From a virus: a stretch of 25,749 bases of DNA. The stretch spans positions 1 to 25,749 of the IMG/VR virus record IMGVR_UViG_3300023245_000097; one strand, given 5' to 3'. This document shows positions 8,515-16,569 of the stretch, in pieces. The notes below the pieces were generated by a model. The model ran no database searches. It saw nothing but the letters and a program-made list of their open reading frames with translations, and was not told the DNA's origin. Position numbers and translations under genes: made by a program. The stretch's first letter is position 1. Each line of letters begins with the position of its first letter.

Positions 8515-9333
8515 TTAGTAATATTTGAATTCTTTGAAGAACCAAGCGTAGTTATCTTTGATCCAATCACTCGTATGTGGTCCAAGAACTTTGTGATAAT
8601 CGTTGGTAACTTGCTCGACTCTTGTTCTGATTGTGTGATCTCCGTAGATGCCATATACTGAATCGTCTTCTTTAGTTATTTGTTTTATATTGTCAAAATC
8701 GTGTTCGTATTCCTCCACTCCTAAATGTTTGTATATCTTAGTCATTTCGGAACGAGGATCTTTCGTCAGATCTTCAAATCGTACAAAGTGAACTTTCTCC
8801 TTTGTGCCATCTAAGATCATCTGTTTCAATCTTTCAATTGCCATTCCTACAGGCTGACTGTTTGCCCAAGTATCAATCCGCTTCTCAGTAGTTGTACCCT
8901 TCATCTCCGAGTGGTTTACTAAGCCACTATCCTTATCCTGTGAATTTCTAAAGTTCTTTTCCATAGAAGCAAAGACAGCCCGGAGATCTCTTACAACACA
9001 TATAATTTTAGGTTCAGGATAGAATGAATTTAGAAATCCATAATGTACACCCCAACCTCTACTCTTATCGACTACATATCGCTTATCAGTAACGCCTTCA
9101 AAAAATCCCTTTAATCCAGCATTACAGAATGAAATCCAACCAGCTTTCATACGATCAGGATTCTGAGCTTTAAATTCTGGTGAATTTGTATAATTGCCAC
9201 GAGCAGCATATAGAAGTTCTAATACACCAGAAGTAGGAGTAACATAAAATTCTGGGTTCTGTCCAATAATATTTTGTAAAAGTGTTGAGCCACTTCTTGG
9301 AAGTGAACTCTGAAAGAAAATCTTTTCAGTCAT
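8515..9333 (-). CDS. sulfotransferase (PAPS-dependent)
   Basis: 272 residues. The N-terminus FFQSSLPRSGSTLLQNIIGQ (residues ~6-25) is the 5'-phosphosulfate-binding loop of sulfotransferases, with the PRSGST core at residues 12-17. A second motif, IICVVRDLRAVFASMEKNF, matches the 3'-phosphate-binding strand and helix with conserved Arg and Ser. Near the end, VHFVRFEDLTKDP is also typical of the fold. The family moves sulfate from PAPS to hydroxyls of sugars, proteins or small molecules. It has no signal peptide, so it acts in the cytoplasm, and the phage would rely on host PAPS. Its start overlaps the stop of the glycosyltransferase gene by 1 base, which implies they work together, most likely on a glycan of the fibre or the host surface. 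The substrate is inference. Confidence 0.85.
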   Translation of the reverse strand: MTEKIFFQSSLPRSGSTLLQNIIGQNPEFYVTPTSGVLELLYAARGNYTNSPEFKAQNPDRMKAGWISFCNAGLKGFFEGVTDKRYVVDKSRGWGVHYGFLNSFYPEPKIICVVRDLRAVFASMEKNFRNSQDKDSGLVNHSEMKGTTTEKRIDTWANSQPVGMAIERLKQMILDGTKEKVHFVRFEDLTKDPRSEMTKIYKHLGVEEYEHDFDNIKQITKEDDSVYGIYGDHTIRTRVEQVTNDYHKVLGPHTSDWIKDNYAWFFKEFKYY

Positions 9334-10217
9334 TACGGTATAGTTGCAGAGATTTCCTCCAGGTTAAACATTCTTACAGTATCTAATATTGGGCATTCAT
9401 GAAGAACACCATTAAAGCTATAATCGAATAAGTAGCTATCTGGTAGATTTACTTCTACTCCAAGATCTGCTACAATATTATTATGAATCTTATAGCCGAA
9501 CGTCTTAGGACTTGTACCAACCCAAAGAACAGTTGATTGCACGTTTAAAGCTGCCGCTGCATGTTGCAGGCTTGAATCTATTAAAATTCTAGCATTACTC
9601 ATCTTCATAAGATAAAACATTTCCATATTTGACATTTGTTTAAAATGTGCCTCATGTACTCCTTCGACTACTTGAGATTCTTCTCGGCAAATTTGAATAA
9701 TGTGATACTTATCTTTGAATTGTTCAACTAATGCTCTACTTACATGAGGTGGCATATCCCTAGTCCAGCTGTATGGATACGCTTGTTCTTTTAGAGGTCC
9801 ACCATTCGTATGGATAACGAGCACTGGTACACCTCTGTTCCATTTATTAAAGCCGAATTGTTCTTGTCGATAATTGAATAGAAGTTCAGGCTTCTCACCG
9901 TTGTATACCATCCCGTAAAGTTCAATCCAGTTTTGAATTAATCCTGTACGCTTATGAACATGATCGGTTGTAAAGTAAGGCTCATGCTTAAACATGATTG
10001 AATCTTTATCTTGAATATAATCTTTATAGAAATACGGAGTATTACCAATACGATAAACTCTATCTACAAATGGTAAGTTGATAAAAATCTCTGGCCATGC
10101 ACAGACGATAATCAACTCCCGATCTGGATGATTTGATTTGATAGCTTTAGCTACCGCGGTTGCAGCGACGTGCTTACCAAGTCCACCTTCGATGTGGAAT
10201 ATAGAATATTTACTCAC
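9333..10217 (-). CDS. GT9-like glycosyltransferase
   Basis: 294 residues starting with GTG (MSKYSIFHIEGGLGKHVAAT). GGLGKHVAATAVAKAIKSNHP is the N-terminal nucleotide-sugar-glycosyltransferase loop of GT9/heptosyltransferase-like GT-B enzymes. FINLPFVDRVYRIGN follows the usual early strand-helix pattern. The second domain has VLVIHTNGGPL, a helix, then MKMSNARILIDSSLQHAAAAL and STVLWVGTSP, equivalent to the D-S-x-x-x-H-x-A-A-A donor-binding motif of the family. It probably transfers a sugar to a phage or host glycan in the cytoplasm. It is paired with the sulfotransferase by a 1-base overlap. A candidate TATA-like box lies ~40 bases upstream. The acceptor is unknown. Confidence 0.75.
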   Translation of the reverse strand: MSKYSIFHIEGGLGKHVAATAVAKAIKSNHPDRELIIVCAWPEIFINLPFVDRVYRIGNTPYFYKDYIQDKDSIMFKHEPYFTTDHVHKRTGLIQNWIELYGMVYNGEKPELLFNYRQEQFGFNKWNRGVPVLVIHTNGGPLKEQAYPYSWTRDMPPHVSRALVEQFKDKYHIIQICREESQVVEGVHEAHFKQMSNMEMFYLMKMSNARILIDSSLQHAAAALNVQSTVLWVGTSPKTFGYKIHNNIVADLGVEVNLPDSYLFDYSFNGVLHECPILDTVRMFNLEEISATIP

Positions 10218-10255
10218 AGGTAATAGATTAAAGATTGAATAGTTTATCCGTTCTA

Positions 10256-10267
10256 GATTATATATCC
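10256..10267 (-). promoter_or_regulatory. candidate late-type TATA box
   Basis: On the minus strand this reads GGATATATAATC, about 38 bases before the GTG start at 10217. It matches the GGATATATA core seen before the gene starting at 6122. This would place the glycosyltransferase and sulfotransferase in their own late transcript. Confidence 0.3.
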
Positions 10268-10324
10268 AGGCCTTTAGCTATCATACCAGAGCTAAGCTGA
10301 GGTGAAAATATTATAAAATTGATT

Positions 10325-10642
10325 CTACCAAGGTACTCCCGTTATTTCTGTTGGATGAGCCTTTGCTTCTCCGCGCTCCTGTAATCTGATTAGCATTGCC
10401 GCATTAATGTTAGCAATTTCATCTGCACCTAGGTCTTCTTTAACCCATTCAATTACAATTGCTTCTGTTAAGTCTGCATATGGTATAAAATCTGGTGAAG
10501 TAGGATCGCCAGTTAATACTATTGAACCAACACGACGGTCAGTTTCTCCAGCCTCGTCAAAGTTCATGACGTAAGTTACCCTAAAGACTACCTCATTTTC
10601 TGGGTATCTTTCCATGTTTGCGATTTTAAAAGTTGTTGTCAT
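10325..10642 (-). CDS. unknown small protein next to fibre
   Basis: 105 residues. The first half is beta-stranded (FKIANMERYPENEVVFRVTY, DRRVGSIVLTGD). The second half is helical with AIVIEWVKEDLGADEIANI and ends EITGVPW followed by TAG. It has no Cys, signal or membrane segment. The pattern resembles short proteins that follow tail-fibre genes in T4-like marine phages, which could be fibre accessory or attachment proteins, but I cannot name the family. It is transcribed after the fibre with a 62-base gap. Confidence 0.5.
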   Translation of the reverse strand: MTTTFKIANMERYPENEVVFRVTYVMNFDEAGETDRRVGSIVLTGDPTSPDFIPYADLTEAIVIEWVKEDLGADEIANINAAMLIRLQERGEAKAHPTEITGVPW

Positions 10643-10704
10643 TTTCTTAGTTATTATTTTATCTTAGGTTAATGCGCATTTATGGTACGATGAGTATACT
10701 GGCA

Positions 10705-13233
10705 TTAAATTAATACGATCGTAAGTTCACATTCATTATCATTGTAGTATATGGTTCCAACTGGATGTGTTGCTGAAGTTAATACTCCTGCATTTCTACA
10801 GAAGTCTTTAATATTCAAGCAGTTTACATGAGTAGTACATGCTGACACTGTGGTAATACACTCCCCTACAATATGAGCAGTACTACAAGTTGCACAATTA
10901 TTACATCCTCCAGAAATAGAAGTATAGTCTGCAGTAATAACATTGTTACACCCTCCAGCAATTACAGATGCTATAGAATTACTACATATTTCATTATTAT
11001 GTCCACCGCCAATGGTTGAATAGCAGCTTGCTATTGTATTGCTACGCCCTCCACCAATAAATGAGTATGGCGCAGTTTCAATAGTTGTATTATTAGACCC
11101 ACCTACAACTGACGTATGGGAGCTACCTGCTATGTTTTCTTTACCACCTAAAATGCTAGAGTAGTCCTGAATAGTACAGTTACTACTCCCACCACCTATG
11201 ATCGACACATTACCAGTTGCGGTATTCAAACATCCCCCAGCAATAACCGTTGCATAGCCTGATGCTGTATTAATTTCCCCACCTCCAACCGTGGCACTAT
11301 TACCTAAAGCTGTATTTGTATTACCACCACCTATTGTTGATTGATAGCCTGATGCTGTATTAATTTTCCCACCGCCAACCGTGGCACTATTACTTGAAGC
11401 TATATTCCCATAACCCCCACCAATTGTTGCATAATACTTTGTCACATTATTTCCCGAACCACCACCAATTGTTGAGCTATTACCTAAAGCTGTATTACTT
11501 TTACCACCACCTATTGTTGAGAAATTCTGTGTCACATTATTTCCCGTACCACCACTTATTGTTGTGCTATCACCTGATGCTGTATTTGTATTACCACCAC
11601 CAACTGTTGAGTTATTACCTAAAGCTATATTCCCATAACCCCCACTTATAGTTGCGCAATTGCCAACTGTACAATTACTACCACCACCACCTATTGTTGA
11701 TTGATAGCCTGATGCTGTATTAATTTTCCCACCGCCAACCGTGGCACTATTACCTGAAGCTTCATTAGAATAACCCCCACCAATTGTTGCATAATACTCT
11801 GTCACATTATTTCCCGTACCACCACTTATTGTTGTGCTATCACCTGATGCTGTATTTGTATTACCACCACCAACTGTTGAGTTATTACCTAAAGCTATAT
11901 TCCCATAACCCCCACTTATAGTTGAGTAAGTACCCTTAGATGCTTCATTATTACAACCACCACCTACTGCTGCATAGTGAGCTACTATTACATTATTACA
12001 ACCACCACCAATAGAAGATGCAATACCAGTAATAGAATTACAATAACCACCACTAACTGTTGATTCGTTGCCTGCAATTATATTTTCTCTACCTCCACCA
12101 ATAGATGAACGAAACCCAGATACACTGTTATCTCTCCCTCCACTAATAGTCGTGGAACACTCTGATGCTGTATTATTTCTCCCACCACCTATTGTAGAAT
12201 ATTGTCCTGATGCTGTATTATTTCTCCCACCACTAACTGTTGCAAAATCTATAGTTGAACTATTACTACATCCACCACTTACTACTGAACAATTTCCATC
12301 TGTCGTATTATTAGTTCCTCCACTTAATGTTGAATAATCTCCTACTGAGGGAGTATTTCCAATTCTGTGAGTTGAGCCTATACCGCTATTGTCATCAAAT
12401 AATACATTAGCACCTACGATAGTTGACGGATCAACTGGTTGGTATTCACTTGAACCTGCTACCCATTGTAGAATATACCCGTTTGCGTTACCTGTAAGAT
12501 CTACATCTATTAAATCGTCAATGGTTGGATTTCCACCATTAATATTTGCTAACTCAATAGCCGATTCATTTAACGAATATTCAATATTATCCTGGAGTGT
12601 TGTGCTTACTGATAGAATTGTACTTCCAGTATTTACAGCAGTAAATCCCCTAAGCTGTATATTTACACCATTCATTCCAGCGTAAACATCTTCATGAGTA
12701 CCTATGCCAATATTTTCTCCTCTGTTAGCTTCTCCTACAGAACCTAAACTATCAATTCGAACACTTTGACTATTTATATCATGTAAGATTGCAATTCCTG
12801 ATCCAGCCACAAGTTTAAGTGTATCATTAGGATTAGATGATTCGATAAGTGCATTTAAACCTCCGTTCCAAACTGCAGGAACAGTACTGTTAATTAGAAA
12901 TTTCCCAAATGAATCAGCACCTAGAACATTCAAATCTCCAGTTCCAATTCCACCGATAAGATCCCATTCATGTATAAGGAACACTCCCTGTGTAGTTCTC
13001 CTATTAGCTCTCCACCAAACTAAATGCTGTTCTCCGTCATTCCCAGTTGGAGTAACTTGCCCGGTTGCTGGTTCTACTTCTACGGGATGATAGACAATAT
13101 TTCCTTCTTCGTAAATGCGGCGGTCAATCCAAGGATTAGCTACCATTCTGAAGTTAGTGTCTACTTCTCCATTGAACAACTCTCGTTGCTCTTGAGTTCT
13201 AAATAAGATATATTCTTGGAGATTGAATGTCAT
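10705..13233 (-). CDS. tail fibre with YadA-like head repeats
   Basis: 842 residues. The N-terminal ~295 residues are unique and contain a short Trp-rich region (LVWWRANRRTTQGVFL) and predicted structural domains. Residues ~297-785 are made of ~14-residue repeats of the form [S/T]-[I/V]-[S/G]-G-G-x-x-N-x-[A/V]-x-[G/A/S]-x-x-[S/A]-x, typical of trimeric autotransporter adhesin head repeats that fold as a left-handed beta-roll. The last ~55 residues are distinct (HVNCLNIKDFCRNAG, HPVGTIYYNDNECELTIVLI) and probably form a tip or trimerisation end. The repeats contain many Cys (for example GGCSN, GGGCNN, CNNCATCST), which is unusual for a secreted beta-roll. Two long perfect DNA duplications lie inside the gene. 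A receptor-binding fibre is the likely role. Confidence 0.82.
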   Translation of the reverse strand: MTFNLQEYILFRTQEQRELFNGEVDTNFRMVANPWIDRRIYEEGNIVYHPVEVEPATGQVTPTGNDGEQHLVWWRANRRTTQGVFLIHEWDLIGGIGTGDLNVLGADSFGKFLINSTVPAVWNGGLNALIESSNPNDTLKLVAGSGIAILHDINSQSVRIDSLGSVGEANRGENIGIGTHEDVYAGMNGVNIQLRGFTAVNTGSTILSVSTTLQDNIEYSLNESAIELANINGGNPTIDDLIDVDLTGNANGYILQWVAGSSEYQPVDPSTIVGANVLFDDNSGIGSTHRIGNTPSVGDYSTLSGGTNNTTDGNCSVVSGGCSNSSTIDFATVSGGRNNTASGQYSTIGGGRNNTASECSTTISGGRDNSVSGFRSSIGGGRENIIAGNESTVSGGYCNSITGIASSIGGGCNNVIVAHYAAVGGGCNNEASKGTYSTISGGYGNIALGNNSTVGGGNTNTASGDSTTISGGTGNNVTEYYATIGGGYSNEASGNSATVGGGKINTASGYQSTIGGGGSNCTVGNCATISGGYGNIALGNNSTVGGGNTNTASGDSTTISGGTGNNVTQNFSTIGGGKSNTALGNSSTIGGGSGNNVTKYYATIGGGYGNIASSNSATVGGGKINTASGYQSTIGGGNTNTALGNSATVGGGEINTASGYATVIAGGCLNTATGNVSIIGGGSSNCTIQDYSSILGGKENIAGSSHTSVVGGSNNTTIETAPYSFIGGGRSNTIASCYSTIGGGHNNEICSNSIASVIAGGCNNVITADYTSISGGCNNCATCSTAHIVGECITTVSACTTHVNCLNIKDFCRNAGVLTSATHPVGTIYYNDNECELTIVLI
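11323..11393. repeat. 71-bp direct repeat in fibre gene, copy 1
   Basis: Identical to 11683-11753, an offset of 360 bases. The repeat lies in the beta-roll coding part and keeps the reading frame, as 360 is a multiple of three. It is the kind of repeat that lets the fibre lengthen or shorten by recombination. Confidence 0.8.
11530..11654. repeat. 125-bp perfect direct repeat in fibre gene, copy 1
   Basis: Perfect match to 11800-11924 with a 270-base offset, which equals 90 codons. It encodes several complete head repeats. A perfect match over 125 bases suggests recent duplication or gene conversion, since synonymous positions have not drifted. Confidence 0.85.
11683..11753. repeat. 71-bp direct repeat in fibre gene, copy 2
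   Basis: Second copy of the 71-base sequence at 11323-11393. Neighbouring sequence also shows partial similarity, consistent with nested duplications. Confidence 0.8.
11800..11924. repeat. 125-bp perfect direct repeat in fibre gene, copy 2
   Basis: Second copy of 11530-11654. The identity stops where the two sequences diverge at GTTGC versus GTTGA. Confidence 0.85.
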
Positions 13234-13310
13234 GTTAAATTTTATTTGAATATTACACCAGACTGATCTCGTTGTAATCTTTAATGTATTCTATTGTATT
13301 TATTTGTAAG

Positions 13311-13907
13311 TTATAATGTACTTGGTGGATTTACTATTGGAGGCTTCTTTTGAATAGGTGTTTGAGTGTATGGAAAGCGATACTGATTAGTACTATCTGT
13401 GAATGCTTCTCTTAATGATTTCAAGTACCAAGTATTTTCTGACCATCCTGGCTCAGCATAGCACGGTGAGTAAATTCCGGTAATGTATATAGCCTTAAGC
13501 TCAGAGTAGAACTTTAGGTATTCTGTTAATGTCTTATTGAGGAACGTTATCTGTCGTTCAGATAATACTTCTCGTTGAGCGTTCCTTTGAATGTCAAACG
13601 AAACACCTTGATCTACATTTAAGTTACCAAGAACATCAGTTACTTTATATGTAGTTGTAAAGTCGTAAATATCACTCGTGGCTCTGAAGAATTGAATACC
13701 ACAAACATCCCCTAGATTACAATTATTTATTGGAATGTAATTTTCATCATAGTTCATCTGCATTGCAGAGTAATCTGCAAAGTCAACGAATTCATGCCTA
13801 GTTCTATCGAAGAAATCTACCTTAACTTCAGTAAGATATATTCTATGCTTACGAAGATAGTCAGTAAAGTCAAGAGCAAGCTTAAAAGTTAGAGCCTCTA
13901 TTATCAA
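13311..13907 (-). CDS. unknown protein upstream of fibre, probably structural
   Basis: 198 residues, apparently starting at TTG (13905-13907); no in-frame ATG is seen upstream, so the start is uncertain. It opens with a helical region (LTFKLALDFTDYLRKHRIYL), then beta-rich sequence (EVKVDFFDRTRHEFVDFADY, VCGIQFFRATSDIYDFTTTY). The end contains ENTWYLKSLREAF and a Pro-rich tail (PIQKKPPIVNPPS). No known domain is recognised. It is transcribed just before the fibre with a 77-base gap, so a fibre-attachment or neck role is possible. A hairpin containing a TATA-like box precedes it. Confidence 0.5.
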   Translation of the reverse strand: MIIEALTFKLALDFTDYLRKHRIYLTEVKVDFFDRTRHEFVDFADYSAMQMNYDENYIPINNCNLGDVCGIQFFRATSDIYDFTTTYKVTDVLGNLNVDQGVSFDIQRNAQREVLSERQITFLNKTLTEYLKFYSELKAIYITGIYSPCYAEPGWSENTWYLKSLREAFTDSTNQYRFPYTQTPIQKKPPIVNPPSTL

Positions 13908-13908
13908 A

Positions 13909-13938
13909 GTTAGCTGTTTATTATATATATCAGCTAAC
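13909..13938 (-). promoter_or_regulatory. inverted repeat enclosing a TATA-like box
   Basis: GTTAGCTG and CAGCTAAC form a perfect 8-base inverted repeat around a 14-base AT-only loop. On the minus strand the loop plus edges read GATATATATAATAAAC (13916-13931), nearly the same as the box before the gene starting at 6122. Its place directly before a start codon suggests a promoter flanked by an operator-like palindrome, or a 5' leader hairpin. It lies too close to the next gene and lacks a good U-tract to be a strong terminator. Confidence 0.4.
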
Positions 13939-13950
13939 CCAAACAGTAAA

Positions 13951-14388
13951 TTACTTCACTTGGCGGAGTGTAATTCCAAGACGTTCGATGTTATTTATTA
14001 GATTATCTGACCAATCGCATTTGTCATAAGTATCTAAGTAAACGATTTCTTTTATTCCAGATTGGATAAGTAAGAGTAGGCAAGCGTTACATGGTTGTAA
14101 GCTACAATAACATATACATCCATCCACTTCGATACCATGCTTAGCTGCAACTGCTATTGCGTTCTGTTCTCCGTGTATTTCATTAGCGCGTGACCAAACA
14201 TGATGTTCATCTCTTTCCCAATCGTCATCAAATACATCACAGCAATTCTTAGCACCTTTGAGTGTTCCATTATAGCCAGTTGAAATAATACGTCCATCTC
14301 TAACTATAAGTGTTGCAACTTGACGTGAAACACATTTAGATTCTTTACGTAGTTCTTTAAGTACTCTTATAAAAAAATCTTCTTTCAT
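13951..14388 (-). CDS. deoxycytidylate (dCMP) deaminase
   Basis: 145 residues from the ATG at 14386-14388 (MKEDFFIRVL), which overlaps the previous stop as ATGA. An in-frame ATG at 14430 would add 14 residues lying inside the upstream gene and is less likely. The zinc-deaminase signature is clear: H72-G-E74 (HGEQNAI) and PC100-NAC103 (SLQPCNACLLLL). VATLIVRDGRIISTGYNGT is the typical early strand and loop of the family. Two further Cys (NCC at 48-50) lie where structural zinc residues often occur. It makes dUMP from dCMP and so feeds dTMP synthesis. This suits an AT-rich phage that replicates fast. No thymidylate synthase is in the window. Confidence 0.88.
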   Translation of the reverse strand: MKEDFFIRVLKELRKESKCVSRQVATLIVRDGRIISTGYNGTLKGAKNCCDVFDDDWERDEHHVWSRANEIHGEQNAIAVAAKHGIEVDGCICYCSLQPCNACLLLLIQSGIKEIVYLDTYDKCDWSDNLINNIERLGITLRQVK

Positions 14389-14657
14389 TGTCGTACTGTT
14401 TGAATGTTTATAAATGACCGTCTTTGCCAATTCCTATTGCCATAAATCTGAGTATCTCTTATTGCCATCATAATTACATCGACGGTACGATCAGGTGTAG
14501 CTAATATTTCAACTTGTTTTGATGTAGCTCTCTGTATGGTTTTTTCTACACTATCACATACTAAAGAACACATGCCCAAATGCTTTTCGATTAGGTTCAT
14601 GTTAATCATTATCGACTTACTCTTAAAGTCTATCTTTATATCTTTAAAACTGCTCAT
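14385..14657 (-). CDS. unknown small protein before dCMP deaminase
   Basis: 90 residues (MSSFKDIKIDFKSKSIMINM, then LIEKHLGMCSLVCDSVEKTI). It contains two Cys separated by three residues (MCSLVC) and a basic end (NRNWQRRSFINIQTVRQ). It shares the ATGA overlap with the deaminase gene, so they are co-translated. No family is recognised. Confidence 0.5.
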   Translation of the reverse strand: MSSFKDIKIDFKSKSIMINMNLIEKHLGMCSLVCDSVEKTIQRATSKQVEILATPDRTVDVIMMAIRDTQIYGNRNWQRRSFINIQTVRQ

Positions 14658-14836
14658 AGTACTGTAATAAGTCCAATTAGTATTGTAATCTATATGAATA
14701 TCCTATTCTAAAATTCTATAACTACAATTCATTTACATTATAGCAAAAACTAAAAATTTCTGAAACTAATCATTACATAGCAATCCTATCGCAAATTCTA
14801 ACTCATAGCTCAATACATAAAATAAAACAAACTAAC
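14658..14836. promoter_or_regulatory. divergent intergenic region
   Basis: 179 bases between the minus-strand gene starting at 14657 and the plus-strand ORF starting at 14837. It is very AT-rich and has no ORF of note. It must hold promoters for both directions, but I see no clear -35/-10 or TATATA box on either strand. Confidence 0.4.
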
Positions 14837-14977
14837 ATGGAAATATTAAAAGTATCAATGGAAGAAGCAACTGGGCTAGTTACCGTTGTCTTTCACGCAG
14901 AGAAAGTATTAGAAGCAAAGGCATTCTTCAAAGAATTATTTGGAGATGAAAGGGAAGAACAACCTTATCACAAGTAA
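14837..14977 (+). CDS. small unknown plus-strand protein
   Basis: 46 residues: MEILKVSMEEATGLVTVVF, then HAEKVLEAKAFFKELFGDE, ending EEQPYHK before TAA. It is amphipathic, one strand followed by a helix. It is on the opposite strand to its neighbours and ends in a block of micro-ORFs before a bidirectional terminator. After the TAA the same frame stays open for 27 codons with a striking Cys-rich stretch (next entry), so this could be the front part of a 74-codon reading frame. Confidence 0.5.
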   Translation: MEILKVSMEEATGLVTVVFHAEKVLEAKAFFKELFGDEREEQPYHK

Positions 14978-15061
14978 TTCCAACAGCAGCAATGTGGAAT
15001 GTGCAACTGCATGCCATGTACATGTGGAACAACAGGAGAACCTTATTACGAGCAGGCATAG
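14978..15061 (+). other. Cys-rich in-frame extension or micro-ORF
   Basis: In frame with the 46-residue ORF after its TAA. It reads FQQQQCGMCNCMPCTCGTTG then EPYYEQA and ends at TAG (15059-15061). The five Cys in a CxxCxCxxCxC pattern look metal-binding. It could be reached by readthrough of the TAA, or be translated alone from the ATG at 14999, giving a 20-residue peptide starting MCNCMPCTCG, or be a remnant of a formerly continuous gene. Only the Cys pattern and the shared frame are seen directly. Confidence 0.35.
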
Positions 15062-15098
15062 ATGACATCAACAGAAGATAAAGACATCACCTGATAAT

Positions 15099-15158
15099 AT
15101 GCTAGGCGAGGATTACAAAGAAGAATACACTGACCCCTTAGCTACAGATAAGATGTAA
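15099..15158 (+). CDS. possible 19-residue micro-ORF
   Basis: ATG to TAA encoding MLGEDYKEEYTDPLATDKM. It is acidic and lies between the Cys-rich stretch and the terminator. It may be translated or be part of a decayed gene. Another tiny ORF of ten residues (MTSTEDKDIT) begins at 15062, right after the preceding TAG. Confidence 0.25.
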   Translation: MLGEDYKEEYTDPLATDKM

Positions 15159-15188
15159 GCATAACACTTCATCAGCATTTAAGCATAG

Positions 15189-15217
15189 AAAAGGATCCTC
15201 AAATTGAGGATCCTTTT
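15189..15217. terminator. strong bidirectional terminator
   Basis: AAAAGGATCCTC, a 5-base loop (AAATT), and GAGGATCCTTTT form a perfect 12-base stem with A-tract and T-tract on either side. It lies between the plus-strand micro-ORFs and the end of the minus-strand ligase gene, so it can stop both convergent transcripts. Confidence 0.88.
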
Positions 15218-15230
15218 CAGAGTGATATTC

Positions 15231-16544
15231 TTAAACGTCCCTCTTTCCTTCGTATACATGTTTCTTAGCTGGGAATCGTAAACTAAACCCACCTTTCTGC
15301 GAAGTCGTTTCTTCAAAGTATTGTACGGTTATTAGTTTTCCAATCAATTCTTCTGGACATTCATGGTAGTAAATACGCTCCTCTTTCGACCAGCCTGTTC
15401 CTACACCTACTTCGCAGCCTTTATGAAGAATTACGGCTTTTGCCAAACATTCGTATTCATATTCAACGCCATCTTCTAACCATCGCATCAGCGCCATCTC
15501 TGTGCCAACTATCTCGTATTCTGCGTCAAACATTTTCTTAACTTTCAGAAGGTTCTTACTTCGCTTTCCTTCGTAAGGTGCGTTAGCTCTTAACATTGAT
15601 CCTTCCCATCCTTCTTTCTCAACAATTATTGCCATCTTCGCGAAGTTTTCTTCCGTTGCTTCAAGCTGTTCAAGATACTTAATCACCTTTCCACTAACTC
15701 CTGGTGATGATAGTGCTATTTCCGCAGCTTCGTAGCGTTCAGACAGCAACCGAGTTGTACCAATACCTTCTGTGTCAAATTCGTTCAAGGTTAACATATC
15801 GAATACGATATACATTGGATTTTGAATTGTATGATCTTTCTTTTTGTATTCCTTCATAATAGCGGTGAAATCTTCGTTGCCATCTTTATCCACAATGCAG
15901 ATTTCACCGTCAAACACAAAATCTCCAGGAATCTTTAATACCTCGTCTGCAACCCTTTGGAGTGTATAGAAGGTTAAACCTTTACGAGAATAGAATGTTA
16001 CGATTCCATTTTCTTTTCTACATACACATCTTATGCCGTCGAGTTTTCTACTTAAGAACCACTGTTCTAATTCGAAGTTTACATATTTTGAATCATATCG
16101 TTGGGCAAGTGCAACATTGAATGTTGGAACAGAACCAGGAATAGCTTTGTTGATAATTGAAGCAGATGCTCTCATTTTAAGATCACCGCCAAGAACAAGA
16201 AGGAATGCAGCGGCTTGTTCAGGTGTTAACTCCTGTAAGAAGTAATTCACTACACCGATTGCATTATATCCGCTAATATGTCTTTGGTCAAGCGCATCAA
16301 GTAGTTCAAACATATCTGAATACCTACCAGCAAAATACTTACCAGAATGTTTGATGAGTGACTTTTCAGTAACGTTGTATGTTTTGTATGGAGTATATGT
16401 ATATCTCATACATTTGATGAGTTCGATATCTTCAGCGTATTTCCCGATGATCTCCTGCTTAATTTTCCCACTTGACGTTGATGATACGTTAGTCGTAAAT
16501 TCGTGGAGTCTCTGAAGTATCGCCTTTGTGTTTTCGTTTACCAT
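15231..16544 (-). CDS. ATP-dependent DNA ligase
   Basis: 437 residues. Motif I is SRKLDGIRC with the adenylated Lys at residue 167. It is followed by VTFYSRKG (the later nucleotide-binding segment), FVFDGEICIVD (motif III, D-G-E), then IVFDMLTLNEF and EGWEGSMLRANAPYEGKRSK (motif IV, E-G-S-M-L-R) and LLKVKKM (motif V). The C-terminal ~110 residues form an OB-fold-like domain (GCEVGVGTGWSKEERIYY, LITVQYFEETTSQKGGFSLR). The N-terminal ~150 residues are the non-catalytic DNA-binding part. The length is between small viral ligases and T4 gp30. It seals nicks in replication and recombination. A palindrome and a shared promoter-like motif precede the gene and a terminator follows it, so it is probably its own transcript. 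Confidence 0.9.
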   Translation of the reverse strand: MVNENTKAILQRLHEFTTNVSSTSSGKIKQEIIGKYAEDIELIKCMRYTYTPYKTYNVTEKSLIKHSGKYFAGRYSDMFELLDALDQRHISGYNAIGVVNYFLQELTPEQAAAFLLVLGGDLKMRASASIINKAIPGSVPTFNVALAQRYDSKYVNFELEQWFLSRKLDGIRCVCRKENGIVTFYSRKGLTFYTLQRVADEVLKIPGDFVFDGEICIVDKDGNEDFTAIMKEYKKKDHTIQNPMYIVFDMLTLNEFDTEGIGTTRLLSERYEAAEIALSSPGVSGKVIKYLEQLEATEENFAKMAIIVEKEGWEGSMLRANAPYEGKRSKNLLKVKKMFDAEYEIVGTEMALMRWLEDGVEYEYECLAKAVILHKGCEVGVGTGWSKEERIYYHECPEELIGKLITVQYFEETTSQKGGFSLRFPAKKHVYEGKRDV

Positions 16545-16569
16545 TGTTGTTTGATTTTTAGTACACTAG

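Noticed and set aside
8514-8654. Upstream in-frame start at 8654 for the 219-residue protein
   Set aside because: It would overlap the end of the sulfotransferase gene by 140 bases; the ATG at 8511-8513 lies 1 base after that stop.
11394-11651. Plus-strand open frame inside the fibre gene, with His/Leu/Tyr-rich repeats
   Set aside because: It is the antisense shadow of the fibre repeats; the composition follows the Gly/Asn repeat codons read backward. Similar frames at 12068-12337 and 12389-12685 were rejected for the same reason.
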